The notes: generated from the letters alone by a model not told the origin. 11,662 nt of DNA from Bacillota bacterium (GCA_023412845.1 JAEZRH010000012.1:1-11662), one strand, 5' to 3'. Shown: positions 1-7,077, counted from the first letter of the stretch. Numbers and translations: made by a program.

Positions 1-2
1 GT

Positions 3-938
3 TTAAGCATCGACGGCGTGGACCGCTGCATTGAAATTCTTGACTCCATCATGCGGCATAATCTTGCCGGCTACTTCATCGAGATGAATGCGTGCAAAGG
101 CGGATGTCTGGGCGGCCCGGTACTGAAGATGATGCATGCCAGCTTTTTAAAGTCCAAGGATCTGCTGATTAAAAACGTGAAACGCCGCGACGACGCGCCC
201 TTCGCCCTGACGGAAGGAACCCCGGCGCAGTTTGTGAAGAAATTCCGGTGCCGTTCCGTGAAGGAGAATCTGATCGACGAGCAGGAAATCCAGAAGGTTC
301 TGGCCTCTACCGGCAAGACCTCTCCCGACAAAGAGCTCAACTGCGGCTGCTGCGGGTACAACACCTGCAGAGAAAAAGCGATCGCCGTCATACAGGGGAA
401 GGCCGACATCAACATGTGCATCCCCTACATGCGCGAGCTGGCGGAGAGCGTGTCCAACGCCGTTGTGGAAAACACACCCACGGGCATTCTGATTCTCAAC
501 GACCGGCTGCTGATCGAGCAGTACAACCCGTCCGCAGCGAAGCTTTTGCCGCTCGATACGGATTGTATCGGAAAACCGATCCTGAGCATCCTCCCCAGCC
601 CGGATTTCGAGTCCGTGCTGAAAAGCGGGAAAAACATCGTCCACCATAAGCAGATGTACGAAGCTTTGAATCTGATTCTTGAACAGACCGTGGTCCTTGT
701 AAAAGACAGCCAGCTCATGTTCGTTCTGCTGAAAGACATTACCGCCGAGGAAGAGATGAGAGAAAATCATCTCCGCATGACGGAGAAAACGGCGGCGTTT
801 GCAAATGAGGTAATCGACAAGCAGATGCGCGTCGTGCAGGAAATCGCCAATCTTCTGGGGGAGACGACTTCCGAAACGAAAGTGGCTCTGCTGCAGCTGA
901 CGAAAAATATAGTCCCCGAAAAGGGTGAAAAGAATTGA
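3..938 (+). CDS. hydS: Sensory [FeFe]-hydrogenase (group C-like) with 4Fe-4S and PAS domains, 5'-truncated
   Basis: The reading frame is open to the left edge, so only the C-terminal 312 residues are present and the true start lies outside. Numbering from the GTG at 18, residues 20-33 (FIEMNACKGGCLGGP region) are the last H-cluster binding motif of [FeFe]-hydrogenases, with ligand cysteines C26 and C30. Residues 107-135 hold C109, C112, C117 and C134, the four-cysteine Fe4-S domain also found in RnfB and CODH/ACS proteins. Residues about 145-245 look like a PAS sensor domain, followed by a short helical, coiled-coil-like tail. This order (H-domain, 4Fe-4S, PAS) is that of group C sensory hydrogenases, thought to sense H2 or redox state and signal rather than make H2. 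The next gene, a phosphatase, overlaps by 4 nt, so the two are probably translationally coupled and act in one signalling path. The H-cluster cysteine motifs 1 and 2 are outside the window. Family is fairly sure; the signalling role is family knowledge plus inference. Confidence 0.85.
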   Translation, partial: LSIDGVDRCIEILDSIMRHNLAGYFIEMNACKGGCLGGPVLKMMHASFLKSKDLLIKNVKRRDDAPFALTEGTPAQFVKKFRCRSVKENLIDEQEIQKVLASTGKTSPDKELNCGCCGYNTCREKAIAVIQGKADINMCIPYMRELAESVSNAVVENTPTGILILNDRLLIEQYNPSAAKLLPLDTDCIGKPILSILPSPDFESVLKSGKNIVHHKQMYEALNLILEQTVVLVKDSQLMFVLLKDITAEEEMRENHLRMTEKTAAFANEVIDKQMRVVQEIANLLGETTSETKVALLQLTKNIVPEKGEKN

Positions 939-1597
939 CCGTACGGGTTGACGCGGCCGGCGACAGTATCAATAAATACGGCGAGCAGCTTTGCGGGGAC
1001 CGGATTGAGATCGTCCGAAGCGCCTCCGGGGTAACGGCAATGCTGGCGGACGGCAAGGGCGGGGGGATCAAGGCGAACATGCTGGCTTCTCTCGCCGTGA
1101 AAATGATGTCGACCCTGCTTGCCGGAGGAACGCCGGTCGAAGAAATTGCAGACATGATTGTCGAATCGCAGCCCGCCGGCCGGGAGGATGGGGTCAGCTA
1201 CTCCGCCTTCACCCTCATTCAGGTGATCTTCGGCGGAATGATCTATATCGCTCAGATGGAAACGCCCGACGTCCTCCTGTTTCAGCGGGGGAAGCCGGTC
1301 CGCGTGGAGACCCGCGGCAGGACCAGGCAGGGCAGGCTTATCCGGTTCGGGGTGTCCAACTGCGGGGAAGCGGATACGGTCGTCGCCGTCAGCAACGGCA
1401 TGCTGAACGCGGGCGGCGGGCGGGACCTGGAAAACGGCTTGCGGCTGCAGGACATTTCGACGTTCATGGCCCACGCGTATTCCCCCGGCGTCGCGCCGGA
1501 AAAGCTGGTCCGCCTTTTGCTGAACGCAGGCAGTTCTTTATCCCGCAAGAAGCCGAAAGAGGACCTGTCGGCGGTCGTTTTCCGGATGAAACGGTGA
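935..1597 (+). CDS. SpoIIE/PP2C-like serine/threonine phosphatase linked to sensory hydrogenase
   Basis: A 220-residue single-domain protein starting at a TTG that overlaps the previous stop (TTGA); an AAGGGTG ribosome site lies just upstream, which supports this start. Residues 36-58 (LADGKGGGIKANM) match the first metal-binding loop of SpoIIE/PP2C phosphatases, with D39 as the metal aspartate. Residues 150-156 (AVSNGM) correspond to the usual SDG loop, but the aspartate is Asn154. Residues 209-215 (EDLSAVV) match the final DD-x-T/S motif, with D210 kept. The central SYSAFTLIQVIFGG stretch fits the beta-sandwich core. Small PP2C-type phosphatases are known neighbours of group C hydrogenase sensors and are thought to relay the H2 signal by dephosphorylating a target protein. 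The Asp-to-Asn change might weaken metal binding, so the enzyme could be slow or act as a non-catalytic binder. No kinase or anti-sigma-factor target is seen in the window. Confidence 0.8.
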   Translation: MTVRVDAAGDSINKYGEQLCGDRIEIVRSASGVTAMLADGKGGGIKANMLASLAVKMMSTLLAGGTPVEEIADMIVESQPAGREDGVSYSAFTLIQVIFGGMIYIAQMETPDVLLFQRGKPVRVETRGRTRQGRLIRFGVSNCGEADTVVAVSNGMLNAGGGRDLENGLRLQDISTFMAHAYSPGVAPEKLVRLLLNAGSSLSRKKPKEDLSAVVFRMKR

Positions 1598-1650
1598 ATC
1601 CCCCCAAAACCCACTTCATTTTCTTCAGGCAGATGAAATAAAATTTGGCT

Positions 1651-3192
1651 ATGATTTATAAAACAGTAACGCTTCAGCTATATCGGCCGAGCAGGCGCAA
1701 ACGCGGCCTGATCGAACGCGCCCTGCTGCACTATTCACAGGCGCTTCAGGCGCTCATGGAACGATACCGGGACCGGGTGGAAGAGCTTTCCCGCTCGGAA
1801 ACGCGGGTGACCCAGCAGCTGCTGCTCGGGCTGATCGACAAACAGGCGTCGGACAGCCTGAACCAATTTTCCGTAGAGCCCTTCAAGGATTCGCTCAAAA
1901 TCGAGTTTGCCTCCCTGACGGCCGCCTATATTGGGCAGAAAAAATCGGATGGCAAAGCGGGATATCCGTTCACGTTTCTGGACCTTTCCCGGTACGATTC
2001 CGCCGTTTCGGATTGCGTCGGCCGGTTCGACCGGGGGCAGACCGGCCTTTCGGAATTCAAGAAGGAATTCTCGAAGCTGATTTACCGCGCCGGGAAATTC
2101 CACTCGCTTTATTTCGGCAGGTATGCTGCAAACCGCGACTATTGCCTGCTTTACGACGAATTCAAGGACCGCTTTTATGCCAAGCTGTATCTTCTGAACC
2201 GGGCGGACGGATATTGCGGCGGGGAGACCACAAGCAGCCTGAGCCTTCGGTATGTGTCGGACGGAATGCCTCACCTGATCAACAAGGCCGGGAAAAAAAG
2301 GTATATCGTCGTGCCGCTCGCCTTCGGGAAAGAACAGTACCGGGATTTGAAAAAGGCCCTTGCCGACCCGGGTCTCCTGCACACGGCGCACCTGGTCAAA
2401 AAGGGAAGCGGGTATTATCTCATGGTCAATATGGCCTGCAATCCGAAACCGGCCCTGAAAACGGCTACGACCATGGGGGTCTCGAGAAACCCCTCCGGCG
2501 GCCTGAGTTATACCGTTTGCGACGGACGCGGCACGGTCCTGGAAAACGGCAGGGTCCCCGGACAGGGAGGCGCGGATCAGATCCTTTATACGCTTTCCAA
2601 AGCGATCGCAGACATCGCCCTGAAAAACCGTTCCCAGGTCATTCTGGAAGCGAACGGCGGCAAAAACGACCGCATGCCCCTTCCAAACAACGCTTCGCCC
2701 TGCCTGCCGCACGAGCAATACGCCTCGCTGAGCCGCATCCTCGGCTATAAGCTGCCCGAAAAGGGCCTGCCGCAGCCGATCAAAGTCAGCCCGAACGGCC
2801 TGTTTCTCACCTGCCCCGACTGCCGGAACACAACGTCCCGAAATAAAATATCCGGGGAGCTTTTCGCCTGTGTCGAATGCGGATATGCTTCGGAATTCGA
2901 ATGGATCGGCAGCAAAAACCTCGCCAGACGGCTGATCAGATACCGGCAGGATAAAATCCCGATCACCGTTTCAAAAAAAGAAGATACCCTCCTGTTCCGC
3001 AACGACGGTCTGGAGTTCCAATATACGCTGCCGTCAGGCGCCTCGGATTACAGTCCGGTGTACGACGCGCTCAGCCGATATACGCAAAACCTCGACGGAA
3101 AATTCCAAAGCGATCTGAAAAAATACGTTCTCTGGAAAAAGCTTCGGCAATCACGCGATATCCGGGAGGCCGTAAGGCTGGTATTCAGATAA
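1651..3192 (+). CDS. TnpB/Cas12-like protein, probably nuclease-dead (TldR-like)
   Basis: 513 residues from ATG 1651; a TTG at 1645 is an alternative start, and the ribosome site is weak (AGG at 1627). Residues 1-40 resemble the TnpB N-terminus (KTVTLQLYRPSRRK) and 216-265 its strand-rich part (RYIVVPLAFGK..., GYYLMVNM). RuvC-I lies near 275-300, but the expected GIDxG is MGVSRN, putting Ser278 where the catalytic Asp belongs. RuvC-II keeps E333 (VILEANGG). A zinc ribbon has C388, C391, C407 and C410. RuvC-III reads EFEWIGSKNLA, with Glu417 in place of Asp. Two of three catalytic acids are therefore changed, while the fold landmarks and zinc ligands are intact, as in TnpB-like nuclease-dead repressors. 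It is longer than typical TnpB (about 370-400), with an enlarged region at 45-185 and about 85 extra residues after RuvC-III. No TnpA transposase, IS ends or CRISPR array are visible. It sits between signalling and catalytic hydrogenase genes, which suggests a domesticated regulator. The regulatory role is inference. Confidence 0.8.
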   Translation: MIYKTVTLQLYRPSRRKRGLIERALLHYSQALQALMERYRDRVEELSRSETRVTQQLLLGLIDKQASDSLNQFSVEPFKDSLKIEFASLTAAYIGQKKSDGKAGYPFTFLDLSRYDSAVSDCVGRFDRGQTGLSEFKKEFSKLIYRAGKFHSLYFGRYAANRDYCLLYDEFKDRFYAKLYLLNRADGYCGGETTSSLSLRYVSDGMPHLINKAGKKRYIVVPLAFGKEQYRDLKKALADPGLLHTAHLVKKGSGYYLMVNMACNPKPALKTATTMGVSRNPSGGLSYTVCDGRGTVLENGRVPGQGGADQILYTLSKAIADIALKNRSQVILEANGGKNDRMPLPNNASPCLPHEQYASLSRILGYKLPEKGLPQPIKVSPNGLFLTCPDCRNTTSRNKISGELFACVECGYASEFEWIGSKNLARRLIRYRQDKIPITVSKKEDTLLFRNDGLEFQYTLPSGASDYSPVYDALSRYTQNLDGKFQSDLKKYVLWKKLRQSRDIREAVRLVFR

Positions 3193-3364
3193 CGCAACAT
3201 CCATACGGGTGCTTTAGCTGCCGCATCATGGCTCCGGGCGCGCGGGGAATCCCGCGCCCAGACCGACTCCGCTGAGCGGAAACGGCTCTGCCGTTCAAAG
3301 TGCAGCTATTTAAATACTGGGCCGTCCTGAAGGACCTGGAAACAGGGCCGGATAGGCGGTCCTT
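3193..3364 (+). ncRNA. Structured RNA candidate downstream of the TnpB-like gene (possible guide RNA)
   Basis: The stretch has no gene but several hairpins in a row: GGGCG/CGCCC with an inner CGGG/CCCG around a GAAT loop (3236-3259, bulged CG at 3241-3242); CCGC-TGA-GCGG (3269-3279); AACGGC-TCT-GCCGTT (3281-3295); GTCC-TGAA-GGAC (3324-3335); and CCTG-GAAA-CAGG with a GNRA tetraloop (3335-3346). A 7-bp stem AAGGACC/GGTCCTT (3330-3336 with 3358-3364) would compete with the preceding hairpin. In TnpB and TldR systems the guide RNA is encoded at or just after the 3' end of the protein gene, which is where this lies. Its size (about 130-170 nt) also fits. The ends, and whether it is a separate RNA, the 3' UTR of the upstream gene or a leader element, cannot be told from sequence alone. 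No match to a known riboswitch class was recognised. Confidence 0.4.
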
Positions 3365-3399
3365 TAAATTTGCGCGCAGACAGACATTCCCTGCAATTG

Positions 3400-3419
3400 T
3401 TTGATAAATATTTATCAAA
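3400..3419. promoter_or_regulatory. Rex-like operator (20-bp perfect palindrome)
   Basis: TTTGATAAATATTTATCAAA is a perfect inverted repeat centred between 3409 and 3410 and ends 5 nt before the -35 box of the hydrogenase promoter. Its core has the design of the Rex site known from Clostridia (TTGTTAA-N4-TTAACAA): the same length and the same outer TTG and CAA, differing only by a symmetrical T-to-A change at position 4. Rex is a repressor that senses NADH/NAD+ and commonly controls NAD(H)-linked fermentation and hydrogenase genes, which suits the genes downstream. A different palindrome-binding regulator remains possible; no rex gene is in the window. Confidence 0.6.
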
Positions 3420-3424
3420 AATTA

Positions 3425-3453
3425 TTTACACAGCTTACTATTTATATTATACT
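3425..3453 (+). promoter_or_regulatory. Sigma-A type promoter of the hydrogenase operon
   Basis: TTTACA (3425-3430), 17-nt spacer, TATACT (3448-3453), each one base from consensus, in an AT-rich island within otherwise GC-rich DNA. Transcription would start near 3460, giving a leader of about 30 nt before the GGGAGAGG ribosome site (3480-3487) and ATG 3491. The palindrome at 3400-3419 lies directly upstream. Confidence 0.7.
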
Positions 3454-3490
3454 TTTATAAGATCGTCATGTTTTTTAAAGGGAGAGGAAA

Positions 3491-5326
3491 ATGAGCAGAC
3501 TCGAGATTATAACGCCGAATCAAGCCCAGACGACTGTCGAAGGACTCTACCGTGATTTGGAACGCCGAATCATTGCAAGTCCGCCCAATCTATGCCCTGT
3601 AGACCTCGCGGCGTCTTTTCTAAAAATCTGCCGCGCCCAGACCTGCGGAAAATGCGTGCCGTGCCGCATTGGACTCGCGCAGCTGGAAAACCTGCTGGAG
3701 GATGTGCTGAATCATCAGGCCACCATGGAAACGATAGACCTGATCGAAAAGACCGCCGGCGTCATTGTCCAGTCGGCGGACTGCGCGATCGGCTATGAAG
3801 CGGCCGATATGGTGCTCAAGGGGGTCCGCGGTTTCCGCGAGGACTATGTGGAGCATGTCGCCAACGGCAGATGCACGTGCAGCCTGAACCAGCCGGTGCC
3901 CTGCGTGGCTCTTTGCCCCGCCGGAGTGGACATTCCCGGTTATATCGCGCTGGTGCATGCGGGAAGATATGCCGACGCGGTGCAGCTCATCCGAAAGGAC
4001 AACCCGTTCCCGACGGCGTGCGCATTCGTCTGCGAGCACCCCTGCGAAGCCCGCTGCAGAAGAAATATGATCGACGCTTCCATCAACATCCGCGGACTCA
4101 AACGTTTTGCCGTCGACCACGCCGGCAAAGTTGCCGCTCCGGCCTGCGCGCCTCCAACCGGAAAACGGGTGGCAGTTGTGGGAGCGGGCCCCGGGGGCCT
4201 CAGCACCGCCTACTATCTTTCCCTGATGGGCCACAGCGTGACGGTTTACGAAAAGCAGCCGTACCTGGGCGGTATGCTGCGGTACGGGATCCCCAGTTAC
4301 CGCCTTCCGAGGGAACGGCTTGAGGATGATATCGAAGCGATCCTCTCTACCGGGGTTCAGGTAAAGACGGGGGTCAATGTCGGAAAGGATATCTCGGTTT
4401 CCGGTCTTACCGAAAAATACGACGCGGTCTATATCGCGATCGGCGCGCATTCGGACAAAAAGCTGGGACTCGAAGGCGAAAACAGCCGCGGGGTGATTCC
4501 CGCAGTCGATATGCTCCGCAGCATCGGCAATAACGTGAAACCCGACTTTCGCGGAAAAACCGTCGCGGTGATCGGCGGCGGGAACGTTGCCATGGACGCG
4601 GCCCGTTCCGCCGTCCGCCTGGGCGCGGAGAAGGTGGCGGTCGTCTACCGGCGCCGCCGGGAGGACATGACCGCCCTCCCGGAAGAAGTGCAGGGAGCCG
4701 CAAACGAGGGCTGTGAGATTCTAAGCCTTCAGGCGCCTTCCAGAATCGAAGCTTCGGAAGAGGGCGACGTGACCGCTCTGTGGGTGAAGCCTCAGATCAT
4801 AGGGAAAATGGATGCTGCCGGCAGACCGCGGCCTGCCGATGCGGAGACGGCGGAACTGCGTATCCCCTGCGAAATCATCGTGCTCGCGATCGGCCAAAGC
4901 GTGGAATATGGACCCTTTGCGGAATACGGAGTCCCGGTCAGCAGAGGGAGCATTAAGGCTCAGAGCTGTGCCAGGGTTGACAACATACCGAATCTTTTTG
5001 CCGGCGGCGACTGCGTCAGCGGACCCGCGACGGTCATCAAGGCCGTGGCCGCGGGCAAAGTGGCGGCCGCCAACATAGACAATTATCTGGGATATAACCA
5101 TGAGATCACGACGGATGTCAAAATCCCGCCCGCCAGACTGGACGACAGGCTGCCCTTCGGCAGGGTGAATCTGACGGAACGCGAATCGGAAGAGCGGAAG
5201 GGCGACTTCGAGCTGATGGAGAGAGGGATGACCTGTCAGGAGGCCTGTCAGGAATCCTCGCGCTGCCTGCGTTGCGATCATTTTGGCTATGGAGTATTCA
5301 AAGGGGGCAGAACGGACAGATGGTAA
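3491..5326 (+). CDS. NuoF iron-sulfur domain / GltD-like NAD(P)H flavin oxidoreductase fusion, hydrogenase partner
   Basis: 611 residues with a strong ribosome site (GGGAGAGG). Residues about 40-115 match the C-terminal 4Fe-4S region of NuoF/HydB: C52, C55, C58 (TCGKCVPCR) and C98. The FMN/NADH part of NuoF is absent. From about 128 on it is a GltD/NfnB-like unit: an N-terminal iron-sulfur region with C130, C138, C142, C181, C185 and C189; an FAD Rossmann motif GAGPGG at 231-236; a nucleotide motif GGGNVA at 362-367, followed by basic YRRRR (386-390), which in this family favours NADP(H); and a second FAD motif LFAGGDC at 502-508. A final CLRC pair is at 592-595. It overlaps the hydrogenase gene by 7 nt, so they are surely one unit. 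It probably passes electrons between NAD(P)H and the hydrogenase, cytoplasmically. GltD-type proteins next to HydA are the mark of glutamate-synthase-linked (A2) hydrogenases. Whether electrons are bifurcated with ferredoxin cannot be told here. Confidence 0.88.
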   Translation: MSRLEIITPNQAQTTVEGLYRDLERRIIASPPNLCPVDLAASFLKICRAQTCGKCVPCRIGLAQLENLLEDVLNHQATMETIDLIEKTAGVIVQSADCAIGYEAADMVLKGVRGFREDYVEHVANGRCTCSLNQPVPCVALCPAGVDIPGYIALVHAGRYADAVQLIRKDNPFPTACAFVCEHPCEARCRRNMIDASINIRGLKRFAVDHAGKVAAPACAPPTGKRVAVVGAGPGGLSTAYYLSLMGHSVTVYEKQPYLGGMLRYGIPSYRLPRERLEDDIEAILSTGVQVKTGVNVGKDISVSGLTEKYDAVYIAIGAHSDKKLGLEGENSRGVIPAVDMLRSIGNNVKPDFRGKTVAVIGGGNVAMDAARSAVRLGAEKVAVVYRRRREDMTALPEEVQGAANEGCEILSLQAPSRIEASEEGDVTALWVKPQIIGKMDAAGRPRPADAETAELRIPCEIIVLAIGQSVEYGPFAEYGVPVSRGSIKAQSCARVDNIPNLFAGGDCVSGPATVIKAVAAGKVAAANIDNYLGYNHEITTDVKIPPARLDDRLPFGRVNLTERESEERKGDFELMERGMTCQEACQESSRCLRCDHFGYGVFKGGRTDRW

Positions 5327-7077
5327 AAATCACAATCAACGGCAAGCCCCGCGAAGCGGAAGAAGGTTCCACCATCCTGGAGGCCGCGGCATCCGCCGGC
5401 ATCCATATTCCCACCCTCTGCTACCTGAAAGGAATCAACGAAATCGGGGCGTGCCGGGTCTGCCTGGTGGAGCTTGAAGGCAAGGATAAGCTTGTGGCGG
5501 CGTGCAACAACCGGGTGGAGGACGGAATGGTGATCCACACCAACAGCCCGCGCGTGCGCGAAGCGCGCAGGGTAAACGTCGAACTCATCCTCTCGCAGCA
5601 CGACTGCTACTGTTCCACCTGCGTGAGAAGCGGAAACTGCAGCCTTCAGAAGATCGCCAACGACCTTGGTGTTCTGGATCTGCCTTACAAACGCGAGCTC
5701 CCCGTTTCGTCATGGAACAGAAATTTCCCCCTGATCCGCGACTTTTCGAAGTGTATCAAATGCATGCGCTGCGTTCAGGTGTGCGATCAGATTCAGGGAA
5801 TGAATATCTGGGACGTAGCCAACACCGGCTCCCGCACCACCGTGGACGTCACGTGGAACCGCAAAATAGAGGATTCCGACTGCGCGCTCTGCGGCCAGTG
5901 CATTACACATTGCCCGGTGGGAGCGTTAAGGGAACGCGACGACACGCCGAAAGCCTTTGCCGCGCTGGCGGACAGGGATAAAATCACCGTCGTGCAGATC
6001 GCGCCCGCCGTGCGCGCCGCCTGGGGAGAGCCGTTTGGCCTGCCGCGCGAAAAAGCGACGGTGAAGCGCCTTGTATCGGCCCTTCGGAAAATGGGCTTCG
6101 ACTATATCTTCGACACGGACTTCGCAGCCGACCTCACCATCATGGAAGAAGGCAGCGAACTGCTGGAAAAGCTGAAGCATAGGGAAAACGAAAAATTCCC
6201 GATGTTCACCTCCTGCTGCCCCGGGTGGGTGCGTTTTCTGAAATCCCAGTATCCGGACATGGTGAAGCATCTTTCCAGCGCGAAGTCTCCCCAGCAGATG
6301 TTCGGCGCGGTGGCTAAAAGCTATTACGCAAAGCTTCTGGATGTGGACCCCAAGCGCATCTATTCGGTTTCCGTCATGCCCTGTCTTGCCAAAAAGGACG
6401 AATGCGCGCAGAGCGTGCTGAACGACGCCGGTGCGGGGCAGGACGTTGATCTGGTTTTGACCACAAGGGAGATCGGCCGCATGATCCGCTCCGAAAACAT
6501 TCTGGTCTCCGAACTGGAGGAAGAGGAATTCGACGCTCCGCTCGGCGTAGGCACCGGCGCGGCCGTGATTTTCGGTACGACCGGCGGCGTTATGCAGGCG
6601 GCGATGCGGTCCGCCTATTACCTGGCGACGGGTGAAAATCCGGACCCCGACGCTTTCAGGGAAGTCGGGGGCATGAACGGCTGGAAAGAAGCGAGCTTCC
6701 GGATCGGCGATACCACCCTGCGGGTGGCGGTTGTGAACGGGCTCGGCAATGCGAGGCGTCTCATGGAAACCGTTCGCAGCGGCAAGACCGCCTATGACTT
6801 CGTAGAGGTCATGGCCTGCCCGGGCGGTTGCGCCGGAGGCGGCGGGCAGCCAATCACCGACGGCGCGGAATTTGCACAGATGCGCGGGGAAAAGCTCTGC
6901 GACCTGGACAGGACGAACCGTCTGCGCTTCTCCCATGAAAATCCCGCGGTGATTCAGGCCTACCGCGATTATTTTGAGAAGCCGCTGTCCGAACGCTCCC
7001 ACAAGCTGCTTCATACCGATCAGGAATTGTGGAAAGGTCCGCTTTCCCCCTACGTGAAAGAGCCCGCCTCCCGTTAA
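5320..7077 (+). CDS. hydA: [FeFe]-hydrogenase catalytic subunit (A2-like, NAD(P)H-linked)
   Basis: 585 residues from ATG 5320, chosen because the ferredoxin fold begins at MVKITINGK and AAGGGGG (5301-5307) lies 12 nt upstream. Domains in order: 2Fe-2S ferredoxin (C34, C45, C48, C62); a His-ligated 4Fe-4S cluster (H94, C98, C101, C107); two 4Fe-4S clusters (C145, C148, C151, C155 and C188, C191, C194, C198); then the H-cluster domain. H-cluster motifs are TSCCPGW (297-303; C299 is the expected proton-transfer cysteine, C300 a ligand), MPCLAKKDE (C355) and EVMACPGGCAGGGGQP (C500, C504). All expected ligands are present, so the enzyme should be active, reducing protons or oxidising H2 in the cytoplasm. 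It needs the HydEFG maturases, which are not in the window. It shares an operon with the GltD-like partner, giving an NAD(P)H-linked enzyme; no HydC (NuoE-like) subunit is present. The A2 versus A3 assignment rests on neighbourhood, not on phylogeny. Confidence 0.93.
   Translation: MVKITINGKPREAEEGSTILEAAASAGIHIPTLCYLKGINEIGACRVCLVELEGKDKLVAACNNRVEDGMVIHTNSPRVREARRVNVELILSQHDCYCSTCVRSGNCSLQKIANDLGVLDLPYKRELPVSSWNRNFPLIRDFSKCIKCMRCVQVCDQIQGMNIWDVANTGSRTTVDVTWNRKIEDSDCALCGQCITHCPVGALRERDDTPKAFAALADRDKITVVQIAPAVRAAWGEPFGLPREKATVKRLVSALRKMGFDYIFDTDFAADLTIMEEGSELLEKLKHRENEKFPMFTSCCPGWVRFLKSQYPDMVKHLSSAKSPQQMFGAVAKSYYAKLLDVDPKRIYSVSVMPCLAKKDECAQSVLNDAGAGQDVDLVLTTREIGRMIRSENILVSELEEEEFDAPLGVGTGAAVIFGTTGGVMQAAMRSAYYLATGENPDPDAFREVGGMNGWKEASFRIGDTTLRVAVVNGLGNARRLMETVRSGKTAYDFVEVMACPGGCAGGGGQPITDGAEFAQMRGEKLCDLDRTNRLRFSHENPAVIQAYRDYFEKPLSERSHKLLHTDQELWKGPLSPYVKEPASR

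Noticed and set aside
1598..1650. Terminator or promoter between the phosphatase and the TnpB-like gene
   Set aside because: Only a C-rich then AT-rich spacer of about 50 nt with no stem plus T run and no clear -35/-10 pair; co-transcription is the simpler reading.
2607..2622. Partial match between CAGACATCGCCCTG (2609-2622) and CAGACATTCCCTG (3381-3393) as a possible guide and target
   Set aside because: It needs a gap or mismatch, lies inside the TnpB-like coding region, and is within chance for a window of this size.
1735..2718. 327-residue open frame on the - strand opposite the TnpB-like gene
   Set aside because: Shadow of codon bias; no family features, whereas the + strand frame shows TnpB motifs and a zinc ribbon.
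1645..3364. An intact IS605/IS607-type insertion sequence
   Set aside because: No TnpA or serine recombinase gene, no subterminal hairpins recognised on the left side, and catalytic residues of the TnpB-like protein are changed.
3193..3490. CRISPR array or CRISPR-Cas12 system with the TnpB-like protein
   Set aside because: No direct repeats with regular spacing anywhere near the gene and no adaptation genes.
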